Below are positions 32,957-44,388 of a stretch of 64,000 nucleotides of DNA, one piece after another. The stretch is from contig CM051458.1 of assembly GCA_028274465.1 (NCBI GenBank), forward strand, positions 18,491,566-18,555,565, given 5' to 3'. Within the stretch, counting starts at the first letter, position 1, and every line of letters begins with the position of its first letter. The translations under genes and the position numbers were made by a program. The notes beneath the pieces were generated by a model, which was not told the DNA's origin, did not search any database, and worked only from the letters and a program-made list of their open reading frames with translations. The stretch is from Plantago ovata. Lineage: Eukaryota; Streptophyta; Magnoliopsida; Lamiales; Plantaginaceae.

Positions 32957-35109
32957 ATGCCGCATACACGTTCTGCAGGAACACCGCTTGACGATTCAAT
33001 TGCTGAGATCGACAGAGTCTACCACCAAAGAAGGCGACTACTTGAGAGGCGCGCACTAGAGGAAATAGAGGAAACCGATTCTCTGAATCTCTACTCAGTC
33101 TCTTCAAGGAAATCGACGGAATGGCAGAAGCTAGACCACTGAAGGCATGGGTTCAACCCACCAAGGATCGTATGAGGGGACCGGCGATTCTTCTTTCATC
33201 TGCAACCCGAGATCTGGAAATCAAGAACCACGCATTCCAACAACTTCCGAGGTTCTATGGCTTATCAAGGGAAGATGTGATGGGGTACTTGCACGATATC
33301 GATGATTTCGTCAACCAACTCCCACGACCCGGAGCTGACATAACAACAGATGAGTTGAGGATGAAAGTTTTTGCTATGGGACTTGGCGACAGAGCCAAGT
33401 CATGGTTAAGTTCTCTTCCAGCAGGCTCGCTGGACACTTGGGAGAAGGTTTTTTCAGCTTTCATGGAGAAATACTTCCCTCACACCTTGACTACCGCGCT
33501 AAAGGCGCAGATCACTGGATTCAAGCAGGACTATGATGAGACTATCTACACCGCGTTCGAGAGGTTCCAAGATCTCACGAACAAGTGCCCTCACCATGGT
33601 TTTAAACTTTCTGACCTAGTCCAACACTTCTACAATGGACTAACCTTCGAGAACCAACAAGTGGTGGATTTCCAATGCCGAGGCAATATTTGGGAGAAAA
33701 CCGCAGAAGCCGTCTGGGCAGTTTTCGAAAGGCTTGCTAAGGGTTCGCAGTTCAAGGACCCAAGAGCAATGGTTAGGAGACGTGGACCTGAAGCTCCACC
33801 GACTCAAGAAGCCCCTATGTATAGGGGAATGGGGATCAATTCGAGTGCTTTACCAACGAATTGAAGCAAGTCCTCAAGAGCGCCACCGGAACAACTGTTT
33901 CGAACGAAGTATGCCGAATATGCAAGAAACTATGGGCATGGGGCTCATATGTGTAGATCGGAGCTGGCATACGATGATGGCAACTGGGCTCGAGGAGGCG
34001 AAGAAGAAGCCTTTGCTACGGAGTTTGGTACTCAAGAAGTTAGCTACGGACAAGACGGTTGGAATCATCGAGGTGAATTTTGGAGAAGGGGATACCGTAA
34101 CAATCAAGGATATGCACCGGCTAACCAAACTTATGGACCTAACCAAGACCGAAGTAGGCTAAACTATGGTAATGATCACTGCGAAAACCCCGCTCCGAAA
34201 GAGCCACCGAAGTCAAAGTCGGCTCAACTGATGGAGAACTTGCAAAAGATGGTTGATCACACACAAAGTTTTCTCAAACGTTATGAAGAAGACTCTGAGA
34301 AGACTAGGGCAAGGCTTGATAGGTTGGAAGAGAGCACTAGGCTTGCCCATCAAAAGATGCAAGAATTGATCGACCGAGGAGCAAGTAGGGAACAAGGCAA
34401 ACTGCCTAGCAACAGTGTGAAGTCAAATGCCATTACATTGGATGGTGATGTACCTGAAGAAATCACCATCAAGAAGGTTGTTAAGTGCGAGTGTTGCATG
34501 AAGGAAGAACTTCTACAGGCTGAGGAAGAAGAGAAGGACCTTGGTTCTGACGCAAGTGATGAGGAGCAAGAGGATCCCGAACCACTCCCTAAAAGTTTCG
34601 ATGTTAAGGTAGGGATTGGTGAGCTTGAAGATGTCCGTGCCACACTAGACACGGGATCCTACTCAAACATAATCCCTTTGAATGTGTTTGAAAAGAGCAA
34701 CCTTGGAAAACTATCTGAGCAAAGGGCTATTGTGCAACTGGCGGATGGATCCTTTATGAGACCCGAGGGCGTTGTGAAAAATGTGTTGGTCAAGATTGGT
34801 GAAGCATCTATATACACCAATTTTGTAGTTATGCCGGCGTCTGCACCTGGAACGGGGGATGTCATACTCTTAGGGCAAACGTTCTTGACTAAACTACGCT
34901 CCGTGATGGACATCTACCAAAGAACTTGCACTATTGAAGTAGATGGCAAGCAACACGTATTGCAAGCCATACCTGATCCACCTGAACCGCCTGATATTAC
35001 TACTCACTACTGTGGTCTTGCAGCCTATATTCTTTCTTATTCACAGGTTCGTGGCATGGAGAGGAGATCAATGAAGGGGAAGCCTAGTACCCGCAAAAAG
35101 AAGAGATAG
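32957..35109 (+). pseudogene. AthN2 gag-protease
   Basis: ATG at 32957 (MPHTRSAGTPLDD). Capsid region 33121-33864 with LEIKNHAFQQLPRFYGL and WLSSLPAGSLDTWEKVFSAF. A zinc knuckle CRIC...YGHGAHMC lies at about 33913-33955. A coiled-coil, acidic linker follows. The aspartic protease (about 34600-34950) has LDTGSYSNIIPL and DVILLGQTFL. It ends PSTRKKKR and stop at 35109. Breaks: 1-nt deletion near 33081, 1-nt deletion near 33825 and an extra base near 33927. AthN4 is open at the first two sites, so they are private to this copy. In the family, Gag builds the particle and the protease matures it. Confidence 0.9.
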
Positions 35110-36128
35110 GCGCAGACAGGAGTCGAGTCAAAGACTTTAAACAATGACGCTATCCGGGAGGCAACCCGGAATTTTTATCGCTTTCTTTACTACTTTTCTG
35201 CATGCATTTCTTCCTTGAACTATTTGCTTCTCGTATGCGAATTTGTTCATGTCTGTGTCGTATATGCTTATGTTTGAGTGAGATTTTCGAGTGGTTTTTT
35301 GAAAAAATTGGTTTCGGGGATTAAAACCGCATTTTCTGACGACGGGAACCGTCTCCCCGCATTGGGGAGCACGGGGCGAACCGCCCCACGGCTCCAGATC
35401 TTCAAAAACGCGGATTTTTCCCCTTTTCCTCATTTTCTTCAAATTTCATCATTCCACCTTCCCCAAAACCGAATTTCGCGATTTCAACTTCAAATCTTCA
35501 TAACTTCTTCATTTATTGACCAAATTTAGTGTTCTTTAGCTTAATTCGAAGCCTATTACATGATCTATCATCCCATCCGAACAGATTTCGCCCTTATGCG
35601 CTAGATTTTCAGCTCTGAGGTATCATCCTTAGAACCCTAATTTTCAAATTTGGGGGTTTTCTAATTTGAGCTTCAATTATGCTTATTTGATGCATGGGTA
35701 TGTTGTTTGTATGATTAGACATGTTATTTACTATCAATTGCATGCTCAATTTTGCTTGGATTGTTGATTTGGGTATTTTTCTACTAGATGATATATCTTG
35801 TTATGCAATATGTCTTCATCTTTGATTTCTTGCTTATGATTGTGTTTATTGATGTAATGTTGGTGGATTTGATGTTAGAATGCTTAATTGTTGAGTCTGA
35901 GGATTTATGATGGTAGAATTTTTCGCTGCTATGGTATGAATTGAGCCTTGTTATCTAGGATATTGGTTGTCTAGTAAGAGCATAATGTGATGTATTGCAT
36001 GTAGTAGATACATTGGTATGTTGCATAATGAAGAAGCTAGGCTAGACATTACGGTTTGGGGAGCTCGATTGTTGATTTTATCGCTTGATTATTTCGTTCT
36101 TACACTAGCATATGCATGAGTCAGTTTT
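35110..36128 (+). other. AthN2 post-gag non-coding region
   Basis: Holds a hairpin TCCGGG-AGGCAA-CCCGGA at 35153-35170 just after the gag-protease stop, and one palindrome GGGGCGAACCGCCCC at 35373-35387. The rest is T-rich with no gene. Confidence 0.7.
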
Positions 36129-36548
36129 GTGTCATACGAGGTACTAACCGCTGTTTGTAGGAACCATACCAAGGGAAAGGAGCATTCCCGTATGATTGTT
36201 GTGAAGAACCATGTCAAGGAAGGTGACGTCGATAGATGTGCGTTCGAGCCAAGGGGTTTTGCAACAACGTCGTGGATTATCCAAAAGGAGGAGCTAGAGT
36301 ACACCTGGATTAAGGACTCCTATGCCTATTCATGCATCACCGAAGGGACAGAAACCCTTATTACGTCATCACTCCATCACGAGGACTGCAGAGTTCGAGT
36401 GAACTGGAAGGCACCGGGACATTCTCGCCGAGACGGATTCAATCTTGAGTTCGCAGTTGCTAGAAGGTTCCGAAGCGCTAGCTTGGTTCCAAAACATAAT
36501 GACATGGGTGCCCAGCCCCTCGTTGGGGTGCCCCTTACCTGCCTCTAA
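36129..36548 (+). CDS. Unrecognised ORF in AthN2, 139 codons
   Basis: Open from the ATG-like start at 36129 to 36548; it reads KGKEHSRMIVVKNHVKEGDV, WIIQKEELEYTWIKDSYAYS. I recognise no family. It lies where some Athila elements carry an env-like ORF, but has no signal peptide or membrane segment. It may be the remnant of an accessory gene or chance. Confidence 0.25.
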   Translation: MSYEVLTAVCRNHTKGKEHSRMIVVKNHVKEGDVDRCAFEPRGFATTSWIIQKEELEYTWIKDSYAYSCITEGTETLITSSLHHEDCRVRVNWKAPGHSRRDGFNLEFAVARRFRSASLVPKHNDMGAQPLVGVPLTCL

Positions 36549-37588
36549 AGGGAGCATCATATAGACATCGGTCGGATCCACCGTAGAGAATGTGGTCGAA
36601 ATTGGAAAAAATGGTAGAAGACTTCTGAGTATCCGAGCAGCTTACTGAAACCTTCTCGTGGTGTAAAACGTTGGAGGGGGAGGTCCTGATACCACTGCCC
36701 TTTCCCCTTCAACAGTTCACATCCTATTGGAGGGCTTCAGGATGGAGGATTCCATAACAGCGGCGGCTAATCTTGAGAATTCTACCTGACACTACAACTC
36801 TACTAGTGAGGATGTGCGTGACAGTAGTGACAATGAAGGCCATACGGGCAATGATGATACTAACGAAGGAGTTGTTCCTAGCCGGCCCATGATTGAAACT
36901 ACCACGCCTACCAGAAGACCTGATGACACCCTATAAAGCTCCCAGAGGAGGCCCAATAAATCACAAGCAGCATACTCAGCCGACCGAGGCCAAACCATGG
37001 GGTAACATCTAGTATCACATCTTATTTCCTCATTTTCTTACTGCTAGGGACTAGCGTTAATTTCATGAGGGGGATGGGATTTAAGTGATCTGATGTTGTT
37101 AGTTTGGAGCTTGGTATTGGTAGGATGAGTATAGTACCTCGCATGCTTTATCCATCTGCATTTGCATTTGCACGTTTACTGCTTTCTTAGATTTTTTAGG
37201 TTGCATTCACTACATTCATCCTAGGATAGTCTTGCATGTTTTATATGGAGTTTATTGCCGAATTTTTTGAACTTTTTATTGGGTAGATCAACTAACTATG
37301 CCATTAATCGTATGCTTCATCTCTATGAATTTGTTTGAGGTTTTTCTCGCTTGGCTTGTCACATTTATGTATTGCACTTAGTTAAGCTTGGTAGTCTCGA
37401 CATCACTTAGTGGTGTTTTCTCTACTGCGGTTCACGAAGGCCTTTATAATAGGATGATGCATGTTAGGGTCTTATGGTTGTTGTCCCGAGTAATTATGTA
37501 CCTAAGAGGCAACAAGTTTTCACCATGCTTTGAGATTGCTAAATGCCTAGGAAGGAGGTAGTGTGAGGTTGTGTGATCCTTTGTTTAT

Positions 37589-37621
37589 AACCTATTCTTC
37601 CGAATAGGTTTGGGGAGGGGG
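37589..37621 (+). other. Internal hairpin followed by polypurine tract (AthN2)
   Basis: AACCTATTC-TTCC-GAATAGGTT (37589-37610) followed by TGGGGAGGGGG. The same arrangement occurs in AthN1 and AthN3. A central polypurine tract role is possible. Confidence 0.65.
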
Positions 37622-38478
37622 TTACACCATCATAGACTTGTTTTTCTGTTTTTTATTTTCGTATCGTGAGTCTATTTTTCCTTTTCCGTGAATTTTATAC
37701 TCCAACCTATTCTTTCGGAAGTCGTGTGAGTCATTTTATTTCTCTTTTTCTTATGCTACTGCTGGCTAGAAAAAAAAAATCGAAAAAAAAGAAAGGAAAA
37801 TTCCAGAAAAAAAGAGAAAAAAGAAAAAAAGAATCTGAAAAGAAAAAAAAATGAAAAAAAAGAGAAGACCCCAAAAAAGCAAGGAAGGGTCCAAAAAAGA
37901 AAGCCAAATAGCAGTTTAGCAAAGTGTTGAGTCTTATTTTCCATTTTTGTAATGTTCGTAATCGTGTTGTAATTTTCTATTTTTTATCTTTTTTGTCTTA
38001 AGTGTCGTCTGTTCTAGACCACCCTCGTCCTGCCATACAGGAAGTGGTGAATAGCTTAAGACTTTACTTGAGAGATGGGTAGAATAGGGGAGAATTATCT
38101 TTTATAGGGAACCCTCCTTCGTTTGATGAGAGCCAGTACTGGTTCGACCTCTTTTGAGGAAAAGTCTTAACATGGTGGAACAGCAGTAAGTCCTCAGTTT
38201 CATAGGCACGGGACAACCATTTGTATCTTAGCATGCTTCATTACGTCATCACTGACTAGGTCCAGGTAGAGAATGTTACGAGAGACTATCTTGTCTTGAC
38301 CTAAGTGCTTATGTGGATGTGTATAAGTCAATCGAGGTATTCTTCAACCTATATTCATGCTTTGATTTATATGGTTTTTGTTCATATGTTTTTTGGTAGA
38401 TTCAGTTGATTAGTTCATTTTATTTCGCATGAGACTCCATTTGTGTCTTGCATGTTTTTGTATTAGAGTCTAGCTTAG

Positions 38479-38515
38479 TTGCTTGAGGACAAGCAAAGGT
38501 TCGGTTTGGGGAGTT
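38479..38515 (+). other. AthN2 terminal hairpin and polypurine tract
   Basis: TTGCTTG-AGGA-CAAGCAA at 38479-38496, then GGTTTGGGGAGT adjoining the 3' LTR. Confidence 0.75.
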
Positions 38516-39702
38516 TGATGAATGTGTATTTTACACTTTCATTCGAGTCTTTTTCACCTATTTTAGCTATCCTCTATGTTAATTTAGCTATATTTTAGTA
38601 CATTTTATTAGAATAGTGTCACGTTTCTCTTTAGATTTTATTTTACAGGTTTGGTTGAAATTTGAAGATTTCCGGGCAATTATATTGAAGTTGACAAGGA
38701 ATTGGTGTTCCAAAAGCCTATTTGGAGTATTTGAAGGTTTCCAGATAGGATTTGGAGTCTAGGGGCCGAATCTGGAGGTTAGAAGGCTACTAGAAGACAG
38801 AAACCGAGTCCGAAAAGGGGAGGAAATCCAAAAACGCGTCGGAAACGCGGAATTCCGCGAAAAACAGAGGTGGGGCGAACCGCCCCACAGTATTTCGGGG
38901 CCTATATATAGTTGCTTAGTTTTCTCCGAAAATCATATCTTTCCAGACCTACTTTCTCACCTCTCGCTATAGTTTTAGGTAGGAACTTCCCGGGGCCTGT
39001 CCTGGGAGTTCCGTAACTTAGGGGATACTTTTTCATAGCGGATTGGAGCTCGTAGGATCGCAATTCTTCGGAGATTGACAACCTTCGGTAACTTGTATCT
39101 TACAGTTTAATCTACTTATTTTATATATCTTTCAATATGTTTTCTTCTATGATTTCTGTTGATTGCATGCCTATTATGAGTAGCTAAACTTATCGTTGGT
39201 GGTAGTATGTGAATTCTTAGCGAAGGGAAGATAATCATGCTAATGGCTATATCGCGCATTATACTCCGTGTCATTGCTTTATTTCGTTGATCAGGCACAA
39301 CCTAAATTCTCGTATGTTGTATTAATTATTATGCACAATTGGACACTTGTCGACCTGTGTGCGAGTTTATCTTCGTAGTGTTTAATAATTGCAACAGGAC
39401 ACTAGATTGATTCAAAGATCTCTATGCAAGACCGAGGAATTTATGCATGATTATCGACCCGTTATGCTTTGAAGGATCATACTATCACCAATCTCCATTA
39501 TCTGTTAGAAAAACCCCTTGCTATCTGTTTGCTGTTTTTATATTCTAAATTAGATTTGATAAAGCTAGTTATAGTCCTGAGAGAACGACACTCGAGTCAT
39601 TCTACTGCTACACTACGGTTTTCGTTGTAGTTGTGGATTGCCTTTGGCTAAATAACAAATATTATTTGATTGAATCGGGACCCGACAAATTCTGGTTCAT
39701 CA
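38516..39702 (+). repeat. AthN2 3' LTR
   Basis: 1187 bp. One GGGGCG palindrome (38872-38886) against three in the 5' LTR; TATATATA at 38903-38910. It lacks about 64 bp between two direct repeats (CTTCGTAGTG...AATAATT) that the 5' LTR keeps. Confidence 0.95.
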
Positions 39703-39707
39703 GGTGT

Positions 39708-40550
39708 CTCCTCGGATGATTGGCCCGGGTTGGGTTCTCCAATGGCAACCCTAGAAGTGAACTTGGCTGACATGGTGTAGCATTCCCATGCTTCTCGTAT
39801 GTCTCCTACCTCTTGTCCAATTCCCAAAGGAGTGGGGAACTTTAACTTGTTGTGGACCGTAGACACTACGGCTCGGAATTGAGAGAGACCGGGTCGGCCT
39901 AGGACTGCAAAATAATCGAAGGGCATATCGACGACCACAAAAGGAACATGTTGCGTCACTCGTCGAGGTGCGCTACCCATTGATACCGTGAGGTTTATCA
40001 TTCCGAGTGGCATGATAGGTTGTCCTTCAAACCCTACCAATGCGCTCCTCACTTCCTTGAGCCCTTCTCTTGGATTCATTTGCATCCTCTTCAAGGTTCC
40101 GGTGAAAATCAAGTTAGCCGAACATCCGGTGTCAACGTGGATCCTTCCTAACTTGTATGATTGAACATCCAAGGAAACTACAAGTGGGACACAAGGATCA
40201 TAGATGTTCCCTCCTCCGGCAAGCCTCAGAGGTATCTCGCTATCATCAAAAGAGATAACATTGGTTCCCGGTCGTGCGGCTTGAGAATACTTAACATCTC
40301 GGACTCTAAGATTGTCCGCCGTAATCTCCCTTTGATTACGAGTGTCGCCTCCCGCGGGTCCTCCCGCAATTGTAAGAGTGTGGATGCTTCCATTTACGGG
40401 GCGGTTCTCATAATTGTTGTAATTATGAATATCATCATCATGAGGGTTTCCTTGGTAATGGTGCTCGCTCCCACTTTGAGGTGGTGGAAGCAAGAGTGCC
40501 AGAGGTTCCTCCTTTCGGATGTAGCTAACCAACTGGCCATTGCGTATCAT
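39708..40550 (-). pseudogene. Tat1 protease region
   Basis: The aspartic protease motif HVDTGCSANLIF lies near 40130-40165, followed by the hydrophobic flap-like PFVVVDMPFDYFAVLGRPGL (about 39880-39945). Upstream in the overlapping frame is a zinc-knuckle-like CKFHKGKGHTSDEC (about 40575-40620). In the family, the protease cuts the Gag-Pol precursor. The frame is open to the AthN2 insertion; whether it joined the RT frame in one reading is unclear. Confidence 0.85.
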
Positions 40551-42605
40551 CCTCTCAATTTCGTTCTTGAGTTCGACACACTCATCGGAGGTATGCCCTT
40601 TCCCCTTGTGGAACTTGCAAAATTTTCCGAACTCTTGTTCCTTTGGTTTTCTCTAATCGGTGGTGGCCACGAGACGTCTAGCTTCCTCGAGACTATATAG
40701 TTCAAGATGTCGGATGTTGGCCTATTTAAGTCTGTGTAGTTGCTATATCGTCTTGGAGGTGACCTCCTAGGAGGAGACCTCTTGTCTCTGAAATCATTCC
40801 TAGAGTGACCCTCTTTGATCAACCCAAACTTTTGATATTTCCTTTGCTTTCCGGGATTTTGCGGGCGAGCAGGGTACTCCTTCTCCTTTTCTTTTTCCTT
40901 CCCTTTTTCCTTGGGAGGATTGGTTCTCAGTGTGACGGTTTTTTGGAATTCCTCAACCTCGAGGAAATCCTTGCAAACCTTGGCAAGTTGTGCTTCGTTC
41001 TCCACACACGATGCTGGGAGTACGTCTTGGAACTTGATGTTGGTAGTGTTACCATACAAATATTCTTTCCTCTCATTGATCGAGTGATCTTCAACTTGGA
41101 GGGCTGCTTCATGAAAGCGATTGATGAAGTCCCTCAAGTCCTCATTGTTTTTCTGAACAATTTCGGCCAAGTACCTCACTCTTCTCTTGGCATTCATAAC
41201 CTTCTCGAAACGCTTAGAGAACTCCTTGCAGAGATCTCTATATGACTTGATGGATCGATGAGGGAGGCGCGACCACCACTTCATGGCTTCTCCGGATAGG
41301 TTAGCCGGGAAGAGGAGTGTTTTGGTCCTTGAATCATGACCGTAAGCATCCATCTTAGTGACAAATCTTACCAAGTAATCCTTCGGACAACTTGTCCCAT
41401 CATAACTTTCGAAGGTGGGGAACCCTCTTTCGATTTGGCTTGGTGGCTCCTGATCTCGTCGCACAAAGGGCTCGGATCTTGGTCTTGCTCTTTCTCTTGG
41501 ACCGTTCCTCGTAGAGTCTCTATCTGAGCATCAAGTTCGAACTTTCTCGCGTTGAGTTCCTCCAGAGTGAGCCTCCTCCCCGTGATCGGATCGATCAAGG
41601 GGTTACCTCAGCTACTGTTCTCAGTGCTTGATTCTCTGTCACCGCTTCTTGTTGGTTTTGAGGAGTTACTTGGTTGGGCGTAACTTGATTGGGGAGAGCG
41701 GGTGGTGTAGCGACCACCTGAGCTCTATTTTCTTGTTGAGCTACATTTTGTAATGATGCCCGTATCCTTCTATCGATCAAGTCTCTCAAGTCATCCGGGG
41801 CGCCTTGAGGTCCTAACCTCGATTGGACTCTTGATGGTCCAAGTCCAGATTGGATTGGCCTTGTGTTGGCTCTTGAATGTGCCTCATCTTTGGCAACTGG
41901 TGCTCTTCCTTGGGATTGACGAGGAGCGACCAGGGTGTCACGAGGTTGCTCTTGCACTGGTGCTTGTTGTGCTCCTCGAGCTTGGATCTCGGCATTGACT
42001 CTAGCAGCCTCATTACCCTCCACATATCCTTGTAATGTGAGAAGGAACAAGCCGTATTGAGCTTCGCCCATCCCGAAATCTGATGGTCGGACTACGCGTC
42101 CATCAGGAAGGGTGAAGTTCAATGCGGCCGGTTGAGGAGGGTACACTGCTACGGGAGGTTGATTGTTTGCTACTGAAGGAGGCTGCCCTCTAGGCTCGGC
42201 GTTGTTTGAGACTCTCAACGCTCCATAGGAGCTTCCTACTAGAACTCCTTGTGGGTTGTTCTCTCCAGATCTTTCACCTTGGGAGTTGGTAACATTGGTG
42301 AATGCCCCCTCCGTGTAATCTTGGTTCCTTGCAACATTGTTGTTTCTCGGTGCCCTCGTAGCAGCAGCCGTTCCTCCTCCTCGACCATTAGGGGAACGGC
42401 CCCTGGGTCGAGGAGGATTCCTGGGTGGTGCATTAGCAAGACGGTTGCTTCTTCTGGAGGCATATTCGTGAAGTGTCACGAGGAGGATAGTGGCTCGACC
42501 AGTAGGGCTAGGAATGACCTTTTGTGTCGATTCCCACAGACGGCGCCAAATGTTGAAGGGTAATTCGTATTTCTTCTTAAGTTCGCAGTGAGTCGCTATG
42601 GTCAA
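40547..42605 (-). pseudogene. Tat1 gag
   Basis: The N-terminal part 42605-41595 is Pro/Arg/Gln/Asn rich; its first residues overlap the LTR end, so the true start is probably inside. A 1-nt deletion near 41597 shifts the frame into LTLEELNARKFELDAQIETL. The capsid core (41464-40900) has FPTFESYDGTSCPKDYLVRF, GEAMKWWSRLP and YRDLCKEFSKRF, the retrotransposon gag domain. A KEKGKEKEKEKE stretch and RS-rich tail follow. Gag packages the genomic RNA. Confidence 0.87.
42531..42550 (-). other. Tat1 primer-binding site
   Basis: On minus TTTGGCGCCGTCTGTGGGAA directly after the LTR end; this is the well-known primer site form of Tat/Ogre-type elements. Confidence 0.88.
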
Positions 42606-43369
42606 CTATTCTATGTCTTATTCATGTAGTGTTCCTCTTGAAATGATGGGGAACCTTCTTGTAGCTTCCTCGCACCTGAAATAGACTAGAGGGGGGGTTA
42701 GTGTCTCTTACCCGGTCTGTAAGGTATCAGACCGGAGTGACGACTTTATGTGTAGGGAGCTGAAGACTTCCCTAGTGAGAGAAATATTGAGTGGTAGGTG
42801 AGAGGTGTTAATGCTTACCCGTTGGGTAATGAATGAAGCCTTTATATACTCGTAGACTTTTATGGTCAGGTCGCGTAGGATCATGACACGTGTATGACTG
42901 AGATTGAAGCCTTCCTTGGCCCAAGCGCATTAAGGAGGTCCATGGGCCTTGGCCTAAGTATCTTGGCTAGGGTTGAGAGGGCAACATAGACATTTCGGGG
43001 CCCACGAAGTAATCCGGGAGGCTGGTCCCACAGGGAGCGACCATGCCTGGTCGCCCAGGGTCCTCGAGCCTCTCTTGTACGTAGGTGGTCCGAGTAGTAT
43101 TCTGTATAGTTTCTCTCAAAGAGCGTTACCTTGACATAAGGTTCTCCTCGAGCCATAGAGATGCTCCTTGAGCTCAATGGCTGCTTTGTCCTTGTGATGA
43201 GCTTATTTTGAGGGTTGGCCTCCTAGTGATGGTCGGACCCTATGTTGGTCGAACCACACCTTAGTGACATACTTGGGTGTGGTCGCGCCCCTTGAGGGAC
43301 GGCCTATGATGCATCGTTGCGCTCTTAGACCGCTCCAGTTCGTACATGCGGACTGGACATATTTCAACA
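42551..43369 (-). repeat. Tat1 5' LTR
   Basis: 819 bp, TGTTGAAATATG...CCCTTCAACA on minus. TATATAAAG on minus at about 42841-42849. The window has no second copy. The outer edge abuts AthN3 internal sequence at 43370. Confidence 0.85.
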
Positions 43370-43387
43370 CTAACAATAACGATATAA

Positions 43388-43420
43388 CCCCCTCCCCAAA
43401 CCTATTCGAAAGAATAGGTT
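43388..43420 (-). other. Internal hairpin/polypurine module (AthN3)
   Basis: Stem AACCTATTC/GAATAGGTT at 43399-43420, followed in sense by TTTGGGGAGGGGG. Confidence 0.65.
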
Positions 43421-44388
43421 TCAAACAAAGGATCACATAATCTTACACTACCTCTTTCCTAGGCATTTAGCAATCTCAAAGCAAGGTGAAGACTTGTTGC
43501 CTATTAGGTACATAATTACTCGGAAAAATAACCATAAGATCCTAACATGCATCATCCTATTATAAAGGCCTTCGTGAACCGCAGCAGAGGAAACACCACT
43601 AAGTGATGTCGAGACTACCAAGCTTAAGTAAGTGCAAACATAAATGTGACAAGCCAAGCGAGAAAAACCTCAAACAAATTCATAGAGATGAAATGCATGG
43701 TCAAAGGTCATAACTAGTTAATCTACCCAATAAAAAACTTCAAAGAATTTGGCAATAAACTCCACACAAAAACATGCAAAACTATACTAGGATGAATGTA
43801 GTGTATGCGACTAAATACTAAGAAAGCGGTAAACGTGCAAATGCAAATGCAAACAAAAGGTTTCATGAGTTTATCATAAGCAAAACAAGTATAGAGATAG
43901 CCAGCGATAACACCCCCCCCCCCAAACCTGAACGTCGTCGCTCGTCTCGAACGTCGAAAGTTGATTTAACGTGAGAGCTAACTCGTACCTGTAACCTACA
44001 TGACTCAAGGAAACTCGTGAGAAACCAAAACGGGCGATAAACGAGGTAAAAAGATCAATAATTTAGCATAATAGGAGAAAAATGGGGTTCCGAACGAAAA
44101 TCCGGACCCCCGGGTTTCTGGACACCCGGGGCGAACCGCCCCAGGTGGGAGGCGATTCGCCTGGGGCGTCCAGAACATCCCAGGCGGCCTGGTCTTTCCA
44201 GGCGAATCGCCCCACATGGGGGGCGGTTCGCCTGGCATCTCCAGACTCCTGAAGACGCATTTTTCCTCCCAAAACGCAAAATTATCATCTTAAAACCTAT
44301 TTTATCACCAAAAACACACGAAAAATAAATATGCATGCAATGCAAGAAAGCGATAAAACTAAACTAATTGCAACCATTACCACTAATG
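43421..44388 (-). other. AthN3 3' non-coding and post-gag region
   Basis: 43421-43900 matches AthN2 37160-37590 in inverse orientation. 43910-43960 is a decayed copy of the hairpin plus purine tract. 44128-44237 carries four GGGGCG/AGGCG palindromes. No gene. Confidence 0.7.
44128..44237 (-). repeat. Post-gag palindromes (AthN3)
   Basis: GGGGCGAACCGCCCC at 44128-44142, AGGCGATTCGCCT at 44150-44162, then AGGCGAATCGCC and GGGCGGTTCGCC near 44200-44237. Same core as in the LTR promoters. Confidence 0.7.

Larger units (their letters stand above)
36549..38515 (+). other. AthN2 3' non-coding region
   Basis: Contains the hairpin/purine module (37589-37621), a degenerate second hairpin half near 37701, a 130-bp A/G tract (37769-37899), a segment conserved with AthN1 internal 1 (about 37995-38300) and the terminal hairpin plus polypurine tract (38479-38515). 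ORFs at 37666-37944 read the A/G tract only. Confidence 0.75.
31495..39702 (+). mobile_element. AthN2: complete Athila-like gag-protease element, plus strand
   Basis: 8208 bp, TGATGAATG...GGTTCATCA, flanked by GGTGT at 31490-31494 and 39703-39707. Two LTRs, tRNA-Asp-type primer site, gag-protease frame, long non-coding 3' half and polypurine tract. No RT, RNase H or integrase, and no sign of a simple deletion: gag-protease ends at its own stop. This matches TR-GAG-type non-autonomous elements. The LTRs differ by few substitutions but by two larger indels, suggesting a fairly young insertion. Confidence 0.93.
23919..43369 (-). mobile_element. Tat1: Ty3/gypsy Tat-lineage element, minus strand
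   Basis: 5' LTR at 43369-42551, primer site, gag (42605-40547), protease (40550-39708), RT (31393-30600), RNase H, second RNase H, integrase (to 26598) and an antisense ORF (24473-25751, plus). The order PR-RT-RH-RH2-IN is diagnostic of the Tat lineage (Ogre/Retand relatives). The 3' LTR is not in the window, displaced or hidden by the CopA insertion at 23918. AthN2 splits protease from RT; a solo LTR splits the integrase C-terminus. Frameshifts and an active-site change show that it is inactive. Confidence 0.9.

Noticed and set aside
36129..36548. env-like gene of AthN2
   Set aside because: Position would fit, but there is no signal peptide, membrane segment or recognisable motif; kept only as a low-confidence ORF.
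37666..37944. Lys/Glu-rich and Phe/Ser-rich ORFs on both strands
   Set aside because: They read the A/G tract only.
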